From contig NMRA01000076.1 in the NCBI GenBank assembly GCA_002633005.1, forward strand, positions 271,284-335,283: a DNA stretch of 64,000 bases, read 5' to 3'. Below the pieces are notes generated by a model, which was not told where the DNA came from, ran no database searches, and saw only the letters and a program-made list of their open reading frames with translations. Positions 13,301 through 26,736 of this stretch are shown here, piece after piece. A program made the translations under genes and the position numbers. Numbering within the stretch: the stretch's first letter is position 1; every line of letters starts with the position of its first letter. This DNA is from Phoronis australis. Taxonomy: Eukaryota > Phoronida > Phoronidae.

Positions 13301-16300
13301 AGTGGGTGGTGTAGAATCCAGCTGGAACCCATCAGACTCGGACACGATGATGTCTTCATGACAGTTGTGACCCGTGATGGCTCGCACAGTCACAAAGGCC
13401 TGCCAAAAAAATTATAACATTATGAGAATTTTATCTCAATTTTTTTACGAACATAAGGTTGACAAACTAGCTGATGAAATGTATCTCACGTGCACATATT
13501 TATGCATGCTCTAGCAATAATCATTTACAGGGGTGCCATATTCTGAGAACCACATTGCTACCTGTTATTCAGAGCAGAAATCTGGCTCTCAAAATGTGGG
13601 ACCCATATAAGTGACCAGAACCTAATGGCATGCTCTTATATTGAACTCGTACTAACTAACTTGAGCTTACGAATTGGTGTTTAGTGGTTTGAGATTTGAA
13701 GCTGTACCTACATTTTAGTGCATGGTAATGTGTGCGAATCACTACACTGAAGCCTAGCAGCAAATGTTTATGAATAACACGTGAGTGACGACAATGGCAA
13801 GTCATATCATGTTTTCAATTAACATTATTTACTGATATCTGGTTTAATGAAAAGTACTCAGAAAGGAAAAACAACAATGACACAAAACACCCAGTTTACG
13901 AAATGCACACCTAAATACCCAGGTTGTCTGTGCCAACAACTGACATGCACATGTACACCCAGGTTGTCTGTGTCTACAACTGACATGCACATGTACACCC
14001 AGGTTGTCTGTGTCTACAACTGACATGCACATGTACACCCAGGTTGTCTGTGTCTACAACTGACAGCCACGTGTACACCCAGGCTGTCTGTGTCTACAAC
14101 TGACATGCACATGTACACCCACATTGTCTGTGTCTACAACTGACATGCACATGTACACCCAGGTTGTCTGTGTATACAACTGACAGCCACGTGTACACCC
14201 AGGCTGTCTGTGTCTACAACTGACATGCACATGTACACCCACATTGTCTGTGTCTACAACTGACATGCACATGTACACCCAGGTTGTCTGTGTCTACAAC
14301 TGACAGGCACATGTACTCCCAGGTTGTCTGTGTATACAACTGACAGGCACATGTACACCCACATTGTCTGTGTCTACAACTGACATGCACATGTACACCC
14401 AGGTTGTCTGTGTCTACAACTGACAGGCACATGTACACCCAGGTTGTCTGTGTATACAACAGACAGGCACATGTACACCCAGGTTGTCTGTGTCTACAAC
14501 TGACATGCACATTCAGAGTGAGGTTATCTGCGCCTAAAACTGAAGCTTAGACCCATGCACATGGCTCTAAATATGCGCATGTGCTGTTCAAAACAGTAAT
14601 TTTCATGTGAACAGGTGTCTCTGTAAGTATGTCGGGGTCCGTTAGTCTCAAGTTCCTAAGGACATGGTACAACATAGCATAGCACAAAAATGTTGCTGTG
14701 TTATAGCTGAAATTCCACGGCAACTGCACCTCAAACAATCACGAAGTCCTACAATAAGTGACATTCATACCACACAATGTTGAAGTCAAATTCAGGAGAC
14801 AGAAAAAGAGCAGATTAAAGTTTTCCCATGACTGTACTTTTCATGCAAAATGAGAAAACATTCCACTTGTTCTGCACATGAATTTAGAGGTGAAATTCTA
14901 ACACAATACACCCAATCGGCAAGTAATACCTTTTCCTTGGTCAGGTGAAGGTTAGCCTGTGCATGGCCAGTGTTGTTAGTCTCCATAACAATACCCTCCA
15001 TCATGAACGGCTGAAGGTCTGTGTAGCCCACCTGACTACCAATACCCCAGTCATAACCTAAAATGAAGACAGACATCCGGCAATAGGTACTACAGGTTGA
15101 TCTCAAAGATAACATAGCAAAAACGACTAAAACATAATGCTACTGTAAAGACAAGGTGTTTAAGACAATGGTTGGACCAAGTAAACTTTGCACACAAATG
15201 ACTTGTAGCCACTAAGTACATAGATTGTTTTGGCAAAAATGTGAAACCAAACCTTAAAAGTGATATACATGTAGACTGAGATCAGACATCCAGTTCAAGC
15301 AAGTCCCTATTAGCCACTTGGTCTTACCAATGATACCGCAGGCTTCAGACTTGAATCCCTTGAAGGACATCGCGACTGAAGTTACATCATCCTGCCAGCT
15401 GGCGTCCTCATATTTGACACGTCCGTCAAACACCACGCCAGGCTCGTTGCCGGCCAGGACCTTGATCCTATTGGATGTCATCACGCTGGATTCATCACCA
15501 GCTCCGTTGACGCACTTTACGCTGATGTAGTAGTAGAGGCTACTCGTGCTGAACGGCTGGAAGATCATGGTCTCATTAAACAAACACCTTTATCTAAGAA
15601 GTTGGCATAGATCATCCTACCAAGTCGTTTTTCCTGATTCACCCTTAAGTATCCATACGCATGTAGTGCAACAGAACAAACAAATAAATAAATGACCAAA
15701 TCCATGGCCGTGTGAGTTACTGATTTTTCTTACAAGATCAGGAAAATCAAAGTGCAGCCAGTTTACCTGCAATCCGAGATCAGCAAACAGACCCGTTTTC
15801 TCCAGTCCCATGTCTTTCCAGGCTACTACTTGATCGCCACCAGAGGTTGTCCCAATCGCCACAAAGTACCTGGAGATACCACTCTGGAAGTCAAATCCAC
15901 TCCAGTAGGCGTTCAGTCCCTCAGAGCCGATGTGTAGAACTGTTGGATTGCTTGGATCAGCGGGATCAAGCTCTTCATCCTCCCCCAGCAGTCCCACGTG
16001 CACCTGTGGTATTGCCATGAAAATGACTCCATAATTGTAGGCATATAATAAGTCATGTTGAATATCTGTCGTTAACAAGAAACTTTTCTTTCCTGATACA
16101 CACTATGTTGAATTACGTGTGGCTAACTCTGTCTCTGGCAAACACACCTTTTGAGGATTTGTCCATTCCGTGAGTATGAAATGCAGCAACCCGTGAGCTA
16201 GGCATATATCCTTGACAAGGTAAATTGTCAATTTCATGGGAGATAACAACACACCATGCGATGGCAGTTTAAATAGCTCAATGAAAGTGATCTAGATCGT

Positions 16301-19300
16301 CAATTTCATTAGGATTTTTGAAGAATCGCTTGCACTTGCCAATAGTGATTGATGCAATGCTGACCATTACCCATGCTTTGACTCAAACAATAATCTGATC
16401 GGGGATTTGTTTGAAGAGTCCAACGAGGTATGTATATCAACCAAAACCTATTGATGCATATGTAAGTAAATCATAGTAATGACACATTATTTTCCAAATT
16501 TAATTACTGGTGCATGGGAAGAGCAATTTTGAAAAACATTTGAAGTGAAAATGTTAAGGCAAGTTTTAAGTCATCCAACTATGGGCTGGGCAGTTGGCAA
16601 CGAGAGAGTTCTCACCAACACAGTAACAAAACCTTACCTTTCTCATCGAAGGGGGTGTGATGTCAATGACCACGCATGGGGAGGTGTGCTGTGTGAACAA
16701 ACGTGCTCCATTGATTGCAATCACCTTGAAGCAGTACTGAGCGCCATTAGTCAAGGCCATGGTCAGGTTCTTCTTGATGAATCCACTACCAACGGGCTCG
16801 TTGGCATAACTACCAACCAACGGATGAACCTAATTTAAAAATTATTTACATGTTTGAGCGACATGCCAAGCAAGGGCGCATTCCTAAAACGTCATGCCAA
16901 AACACTCTTCCTCTCAAAAACACTGAGAAAGCCCTTTGTCAAGACAATTAAATAGTCACTAGGAATTGTTCCTCAACTGATGCACAAGGCACTCAGGTCA
17001 CGGAAATGGACTGGAGTATTTGATGATTTTCTGTTCTTGGCCGAGGTACAAAACTGTGCTCAAAACGGCTTCTAGTTTGATAACAGAAAAGAGGAAAACA
17101 TTATACTAGTATGTTAAATATTAGTTATCAATAATTTATTTTCAACTAGATTCAACCTTTGAAATAAGGACTTTAAAAATGCCTACTCGTTGTTTTATAG
17201 TCATCACAATTGATACTAGGAATTCTAACGCACAGATTGAACAAAATGCCTCATGGTGGGTGAATACGGTGAATCTCAGTACCTGTTCCGTGACGCCGCT
17301 GAACAGCCGTGACACGGTGTACCTGTATTCTGCAATTCCTGATTCAGCATCCACATACTCCCAGGAGAGCATAAGTCTGTCATTATACTTCTGGTAACTG
17401 CAACAAAAGAGAGCTTTTGGTTAACACGAGTAACTGCCTTCATTAAATACAAACGACACCGTAAAACCAGCCTTCTATCACAAAAGCAACGTTTGCTTTA
17501 GAACTGTTACCGTTATAAAATTGGTCTCAAATAATTTCGTAATACATTCAAATTAGAAGTCATTTCAAGGCTTTGAAGGAAATGACGAGATTCTACAACT
17601 TGGTTCATCACAGAGTGTCATTTGGTGTGCTGAGTATGGTCTTTGTTAGCCCAGAAATCACTACTGACCTGAGAAAGGAACACCACGGCTGAGAATAATT
17701 TCACAGCGGTCAGTGCACGGTTTAAATCAAACGTGCGCTTCTTGGACATAACACGGGTTTAGGGACACTTTAAAATTGGATATTTCATCCTCAGCAGATT
17801 CACAAAGAGATCAATTCAATACGGTAAAGTTTCCTCAAATTCGAACAAAAATCACGGCCAAATTTTTTTTTCATTTTTCAAAATGATGCTCACTGTATTG
17901 CCGAAAATACTCAGAATTTCATTGTGTGTTAAACTTTCCTGATGACAGTCGTACCATATAAAATTTTCAAACAATAAAACGAAATTGTCTTCTCGTTTAC
18001 TCTTGTTTAAAATTTTGAAGAAATAAAATTACAGTGTTCTGCCATATGGTGTTCTAATTTGAAGAAGCTTTACTGTTGCTTTTCTTCACAGTGAGAAATC
18101 CTGAGCATTGTGAGTGTCATAACATCTGCCAACCGGAGATCAACAGTCGTCGTTGACAAGCCGTCTATTCTCACTTGAAAGCAACTACAAACCAGAGACG
18201 CACGAAAGCAACTATTTTGATCTGGAGCAGCAGCAATTCTGCTTTAAATTGGGCCTCATCTTGTTCTTTACAATCATGTGAGAAATGGTTTCTGGGATTG
18301 GAAATAACTGTCAGTTCAATACTGTTTGAGGCCATGTTCAGTGCAAAAAATGACCTGCCATTAGAGAAAATGTGTTGAGCCTAGCTGGTATCAGGCCCTT
18401 CCTGCCTGAGCCCCGTAGTAAAGTCTAATTTGAGTAAAAGTACAATATTATAGTTGAGACGAATTTAACTGACTTTTGTACACCTTTAAATTGCAGCCAT
18501 TTTGTTGGTTTTCATTTATTCGGTAAGGTCCCAAGCATTATACTAGTGAGTCAGGTTTTGCACAACACAGCTGCAATCTGGCTTGTTGGATCACGCAAAA
18601 TTCACAAGGCACTGTTAAAATACCGCATTACTGATAAAAAGATCGTTAACATTTACCGTGTACAATAAACAACACGTATGATTTCAATCGTTAGAATGTG
18701 ACAACCTTTAACATTTTTTACCTGCCGCCAGGATTGTCAGTGTCTGTGATGCTCACGAGGGAGGGAGGGGTCAGGTCAATTACGTAACCATTAGAGACAG
18801 CTGTAGTGGTTGTTCTAGCACCGTTTTCAGCTGTCACCTGAACTGTAACCTGGTCAGAATTCTTTAGTGCAAAATGATGTTCCTCGAACCGCCGCTCATT
18901 GTTTGGCCTATCGGGGAAGACTTCCAATAGCACGCCATTCACAAAGACACCAAGATCATACTTTGTGATGTTGGACTCTGGATCGCTGAAACCTGAAAAT
19001 CGAAATTGTATGTCACGCAAGTCAGTCTCAATCAGGAAGTTTTCACGACTTGAAATGAGAACTGTTGGTAAACATAAAACATAAAACTCTTATGTGACGA
19101 ACGGAAGAGAACTTCCCTTGACTTAATCACCATGCAATGCTGGAGAGCAAAACAAGCAAGTTTACAAAGTTAACACAAAATGTGATTGCCTTGACATGAA
19201 AGTCTGCAACGTTGGACTTCTTCACATGAATGGAGTATCCCACTACACAACAATTATTATGCAACACGACAGAATGAGGATTACAAAAACTTCTTCAAGA

Positions 19301-22300
19301 GGATTATCAAGATTGTTGCCTCAGACAACAACAGAGTAAAATCACAACCAGTGCACAACACTTCATTATGGTTTTTTGAAGAATTGGGACAAGAGCAGAG
19401 AAATAAAAGAACCACTAGGACACATGGCTGAAGTTGGAGTCATCCTTGAATATCTCCGTTAACCTAGCTCATCTCATTAGAACCACACTTGACAACTTCC
19501 ATGGCAACCCTTCGCCAAATTCGGTAGATATTGATAACTGGTGCAAATATTAAACTTGCACTTCGGGGCAAAGCAGTACCTAGATGGAATGTCAGCCACA
19601 TTCTGATCAATGGGAGAACGTTCTTAATTCCATAAAGATCATGAACATGTATAAGAGCTGAAACTGCCACATTAAACAGTATTCGGTTTTGTAACAATCC
19701 GTCATTATAATTGCTATGAAACCCCATTGCTTTTAAAAATCTCCATTTCAGTTACATGAACCGGGGAACTGTAGGTGATGTTGAAACTCATCTACCAAAT
19801 ATGGTAAGCTCAGGTTACTATTATATAAATTATAATTACAAGGTACCTAAACTACACGGGGCACAGACGCATGAACACAGCTCAAGGACCTGCAAACACC
19901 GTCCACTGACTCACAAACACGGGAACGAACTCACAAAACACGATCCACGCACCCAAATACACGGGACACGGACTCATATTCACGAGGAAACATGGTTAAC
20001 GGACCGTCAAACACGGGTCACAGACTCATCGGCTTCCTGGGTCAGCTGACATCTCCATTTTGTCCGTGACCCGTGTTTGGCGGTCCGTAAACCGTGTTTC
20101 CTCGTGAATTTGAGTCCGTGTCCCGTGTATTTGGGTGCGTGGATCGTGTTTTGTGAGTCCGTTCCTGCGTTTGTGAGTCAGTGGACGGTGTTTGCAGCTA
20201 GGTCCGTGAGTCGTGTTCATGCGTCCGTGACCCGTGTTTATGAGTGCGTTGACCGTGTAGTTTGGGTACCTTGTAATTGGAAGATGTGTATTCATTAAGA
20301 CGTAAACAAGTTAGACATAAACAGCAGAATGTTTTACATTTTGTCTTTGTTTCTTCAACTTTGAGATCAATCAAAAAATTCTGTTACATTTTACTCTTAA
20401 ATATTAAGTAGTCCGGACTACTACTATAAATATCAAAAAAACATCTACACGTACCATCCCATTGTGCTTTGATAGTAGCAGTATCGCTGCAGTACTTGAG
20501 GTCAGCCAACCCAAATCTGCTGTCTGTTACACTGCCTTGAACTGGAGGGGTTAGGTCAACTTTCACTGGAACAACGAGCACATTTAATTAAGCACAATGT
20601 AACACGAGCAAGCGCATCCAATATTCCAATAACTTGCTGCAGCTGTCCACAAGCTGCTGTGTGTGAACATGTTTGTAACCTACGCAGTACTTCCATTTGG
20701 ACATGATCCATCATCCTACCTTGCAGTACACTCTCAGCCAAAAATACGGGAAGCCAAACTATCGGGCACAAAAAGGTATAATTATTCAACTTTGACGATG
20801 GCAATCAGACAGGCTTTGAATGCTGTCAAAATGTCATACAATAATGTCTAAATATCCAGTCGTTCAACGTGTTAGAAATTGGGTCAAACATCACTGGTTC
20901 TCATATATAACACAATGACGGATTTTGGCTTAAAAAAATATGAAAACAGCACCCCCAAAATAAAAGTTTAAGAAATATGAATCCAGCTCATTCACATGAT
21001 TCAAACCAAACTAACAAGATGAATCAGTCATACTCAAAAGTGATATAATAAGGAATAACCACCAGATGGTGCTGTATATGTCTTAAAACGTCTTCAAACT
21101 CAATGTTAGTCTTATCCCATATATGCGTTCCAACACCCACGATCACCCAGTATATATTATTATGTATATGTATATGTATATGTATATGACTTTTGTATAT
21201 GTATATGTATATGTATATATATTATTCTCATCTTTGCAGGTATGCTACAGTGTCTATTGAACAAAACTCTAGTGTAGCTACCAAATGTGCACCATCGGTT
21301 TTAGGGAAGAGAGAAGCATTTAGGGACGAATGCTGGATAGAATGGACTTAATCTCAATTATTACCTTTGACCAGAGCTACAATACAGCAAAATAGGTAAA
21401 TGTTTAATGTGGTCTTATTACAAATTGCCGATTCCCCATGTTGGATTGCAGTCATTCGAAGGAATTAACTGTGACCATTATGTTAAATATGCTTTTGGTG
21501 ATGTTATCAGTAACGTGACTTAGAAGGAATATTGAATTGTAGTGCACTTTATGACTTCGCTTGGTTTTTTGTACGCATCAACTTACCACCATCAGAGCTA
21601 CCATTGACATATTTGGGTATGAGACCTCTGTTGGAGGCCGTCACCATGGTGTAATACACAGAATTGTGGGTGAGACTCAGTCCCGTGTGGCAATAGGTCT
21701 TCTGACGGTAGCTAAGCACAATGTCAGTATTATTGGTGAGATCGTAACCACCAGGAGTAGAGCCCATGCGCACATAATACCTGTAAAAGAATGACAATGC
21801 TTACACACTCTCTTGACTGGTACACGATCTACAATCAGCTGATGAATGTGACCGAGAACGGATAAAACGAACAGCGTACAAAATGCCAAAACCACTCGTG
21901 ACAAACGGTACATGGTGCGTAATTAGACACTATCTTATAGTTCATGCACGGCCAACAAAACAAACAATATGGCGCCTAGAGACAATATGGCATCCAGTTA
22001 AGACGGTGTAACACCCAGATGCAATTGATTTGTTGCTTAAGGTTTACTTAACACAGGCGGACCATAAATACAGACAAATGTAAGGATTTGTGGATGACTT
22101 AGCTTCCTATGTCAATGCCATGTCTCATTTCATACTCAAAAATGGTTTTGAATAAACTTAAAGCATGCCAGTGGCCAAATTTCAGTGCCTCTTGATGTTA
22201 TTCTCCGATACTTGGGCAAGACAAAGCAGAAGTGAATCTTACTTCATGATACCAGAGTGTGGATCAAAGAAGTTAGCCCAGTGAGCGCACAGCTTGGTGT

Positions 22301-25300
22301 TGTCTTTTGTGAACTGTAGGTCACGCTTATGGTCCAGTCCATCGTAGACAGTTCCAGCAATTGGTGGTGACTTGTCAACCAGAAGGGGAGTATCGCCGTG
22401 TCCAGCCACAAACAGTTCAACTGCAATGACACGGTTATCCTCAGGTTGATGGCGCCACAATAGGTAACAAATATAAGGTACTACACCATGTTTTTAACTA
22501 GGGGAGCTTGAAACCAGAAGAGTAACCTTGCCAAAAGAATTTTCAGCAAATTTAAATTTCATAAAAGGTTTTAATTAGTAAAGCCAGTCACAGACGATAC
22601 TGTCAAATGATTCATCAAAGCACTAGCTATTTGTCTTTTTAAATGAATTAGAAAACATGGAAATTTCTTTGAAATTTCTACAAAGTTTCAACCCACAAAC
22701 CGCAATTCAATAATATTCTCCATTTTGACCATTAGTGACAACAAATTTCGAGTCAGGGTAAACCTTGATAAAATCTTGACAGGTGTCACTCCATGCACTT
22801 TGACGAAATAGCAACTCGTCTTGCAGGTAGGTGCAGTAACGTGACATTAAACTCTGTAACTATTAAGTTTGACAAAAATGCTATTAGTGACAACTTTAAA
22901 GTTTAACTTAACTGCCAAATAATTCTGGCAAACATGTTTGCCCAACTTCTGTCAATGTCTGTATACTGAGTATTTTATTTTGAAAACCACTTTAATATGT
23001 AGTCATGCAACATTCAGTCCACAAACAAAGTTTGTTAACATCACACAAACTGGCAAGTGGCCATAACTTGAAAAATTTACAAAAAGGGAAAATCACATTC
23101 AGGACGTTGTTATCCAATGATACATTAAGCTATGTAAAATTAACAACCTGAATTGCTCACGAACCATTTCTCACAAAAGAATGCTATTAAAATTTGAGGA
23201 AAGGAACTCAAAACATCAGTCTACCGTTGTTGAGAACCTGCAGTCGAATCCACGCTGGTTCACCCTCAGGCATCACAATTTCATCCATGGTCAGTTGTAG
23301 GAAGGCCAACACGTCAGGGTTGTCTGTGCTGACATCTTCATATGACCTCAGCTTCACATCATACTTCGAACGTCCCAGGCCAAACTCAACTAGGCTGAGC
23401 CCTGTATAAGAACCACAGAATCAACCACAACAGTTACATTATTGGTTAAGTTGGTATGACATCATCCAAAACAGTGGGTATGACATCATCAAAAACAGTG
23501 GATGCGACATCATCAGAAACAGTGGATATGACGTACATCATCAAAACAGGGAGATGATATCGTCAGAAAGCTGATCTGGGGCGCTTCCATAAATACAATA
23601 CACTCGCACGGCACTTAGGCAAGAATTCTTTACTCGTAGAAAAAAAATAGACTAGTGAATTATATCCCATAGGTAAATATTCCCAGCCTCGTCAACCAAC
23701 CACTAAGTGGCCAGCATAACTGCTTGTCTACACGAGTAAGACCCCAAGTGTGGGCCTTCAAAACAATGTTAGAAGCATTGAAAAAAATGAACAAAGAGCA
23801 ATTTTAGCAATTGCATGAAATGGGTGAGATTTCGGTGTAGTCCTCCAACTCACCAGACAGGTGATCCGTGGTATTAAAGTCAATGATCAACACGTTCATC
23901 AGTTCACTGTAGATGAAACTGTCAACACCGTAGAAGAGGGGCGGAGTTATGTCAATGATCATAGGTCGACTGTGACAGACTGTCGTCACTAGAGCACCAC
24001 CAAAGATGACATCATTGAGACCCTATAGGATACATAACAAATAAACTACGTTAACCTGACTGCAGTACAATAACTGACGATAGAGAAACTTAAACAACCA
24101 ATACCTGAAAATACGCTTTAATGCATCTTTATTTTAAGTGGGTGATCTGCTGGCTGAGTCAGACACACTATCTGCAGTGTGATGAACATTTAAGAAGCAA
24201 GAGGCTCATCATGACCATAGATCATCAGGTATGAGGCTTCAAGTGGGTGTAATGGGCAACCAGTATTGGACAATATGAAAAGAAATTAAACCATGAATTC
24301 ATGACTGTCACCTGAACAGTGAAGTAGTAGGGTCCCTCTGCCAGGGGTTTGTCCTTGAACGTGGCCAGTCCCTTATGGTTCCAATGTTCGCGGGAGGCCA
24401 AGTGGGCATGAGGGTCCTCAAAGTCTGCTGTATCGTTGCCACAAACTGTGCGTCCAGCCTTCCAAGTGTAGCCAAACATGCCACTGTCTTTGTCTTCAAA
24501 CTCATCCCAGTTGGCTGAAAAGTTTAAAGTATAATACAATTATAATACCCAGAACTGTATACGGTTCCTAAAGTTTAAGTTACCGTAAAACCCAACAAGC
24601 ATGTGGATACATGTACAGATAATGATTCAAGTGTCTTGTTCTCAAGCCCACGAAGTTATAACACTTAAACCCTCATATCTGTGGAGTTGCATAGGCTTAC
24701 ACTGGAGTGGATGGATGGGGTAATTACAGCGTTAAACCGTTGTTCCCAACTTGTTCCATTCTATAGCCCAACAACAAGTTGGGAAGATGACCCCTGTAGC
24801 CAATACCTTACACGACTGATTAACTCCATTCTGGCATTTATGGTTGGAGGACCAGCTCTGTTTTGTTCGATTATTGCTCTAATCCCCAATAAGATTGTTA
24901 CCCTGACTGGCCTGTGCTTTTAAAAATAAAAGTTAAGTTATAACATATTTGAACATAAACCAATAGCATTTCTGAAATCCTCGTCAAATGGTGGTCATGT
25001 TTAGTTTTCTAATCGCCAAAATCGCCCAACTGCAACCGAAGTTACGACAATCTATTCTTTCCGAAATATGTACCAATTCACTCTGGGATTGATTGTGTTC
25101 ACATGTGGTCTGTAATAAGCCCAGTAGGTAATTGGCCTGCTTGTTGTCATACCAGACAAAAGACTGTGCTTGGCAGTTCACATAGAAGCTAGATGTTATC
25201 ACCCTCTACATCTGGTAAAGTCACTGAACAGGAAAACACCGTCATGTATTTAGATCTCATATTTAGTCTCAAGCATGCCATCTACACAACACTCATCTCA

Positions 25301-26678
25301 GTTATTCAGTATACATTACCATTGAGATAACTTGTTGCCAGCTTATAAAGCACGCCATCTACACAACACTCATCTCAGTTATTCAGTATACATTACCACT
25401 GAGATAACTTGTTGCCAGCTTATAAAGCACGCCATCTACACAACACTCATCTCAGTTATTCAGTATACATTACCACTGAGATAACTTGTTGCCAGCTTAT
25501 AAAGCATGCCATCTACACAACACTCATCTCAGTTATTCAGTATACAATACCATTGAGATAACTTGTTGCCAGCTTACAAAGCATGCCATCTACACAACAC
25601 TCATCTCAGTTATTCAGTATACAATACCATTGAGATAACTTGTTGCCAGCTTATAAAGCATGCCATCTACACAACACTCATCTCAGTTATTCAGTATACA
25701 TTACCATTGAGATAACTTGTTGCCAGCTGATAGAGCTTCTCTTCTAGAGGTTTTTGACCATTGAACACGGCTTTGTCTTGGGGACCATCAACAATGTATC
25801 TGTGATTGGGCTGATCCGTGACTTCATGGCATCGTTGGGTGATGGCTGCTTCACAGAAATGAGCCAATACCTCATCAGACTTTGGACTAACTATATTGGC
25901 TGGGTCGGGTGGAGTGAAATCTATTATAGTGCAGAAACCAGGTCCTGGGTTGATGAAATTCTGCAAAGCATTAACAACCAATTCAGGTTAAGGTACGGAA
26001 AACGATCAATCTTTAAACGCAGATACCGGCAGCAGATTACTTGCAAGGTAAAACTCCCTCTAGCGGCACACGTGCACTGCCAGCAAACCAAAAGGATGAC
26101 ACCTGGCCTGCATGCGTATACCCCAGGCTTGATTGTGTTCAGTCATTGTGACTGGGAATTCTAGGTAATTCCATTCAATTATTTACTCTTTACTCTTTTT
26201 TTGTACAAAAATCTTCCAGGTGTGCAAACATCCATGCAAAGAACCTGATGCAATCTTTCAATGTGGTCATTTGGTGCTAGTTTCTGGCCACAATGGGGTC
26301 ATTTGGTGCTTGTTTCGTGCCACTCAACAATCTTAAGATTTAACCAAATCCATTGATAGAAATTATATAAATCACGCTGTTTCTTAGGCATTTTTCATTC
26401 TCATGCAATACTGCTGTCCCGTAAAAGCTCAACTTGAATATAACTCAGCAATATGGATGACCTCCTACATATTAACTCACCCTATATCCCAGAGAATTGG
26501 TTATATCCACGTTGATGCAGTACTGAGAGCTGTGCTGGGTCTCAATGTTATATCTGAACACCTTAGCATAGCCCAGGTTGAGACGCTCATAGTAAGACCA
26601 GCCAGCACTGCTCTTGAGCTGGACCTATACAAAGATATCACAAAATACTTATTGACCGATGAACATGCACGTACTTCT

Positions 26679-26736
<58 letters not shown>

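Noticed and set aside
13844-14510. Overlapping Cys-rich open frames (DTDNLGVHVHVSCRHRQPG type)
   Set aside because: Translation of the 40-bp intronic repeat in shifting frames.
13921-14520. Possible CRISPR-like array
   Set aside because: Units are directly tandem without unique spacers, and the genome is eukaryotic.
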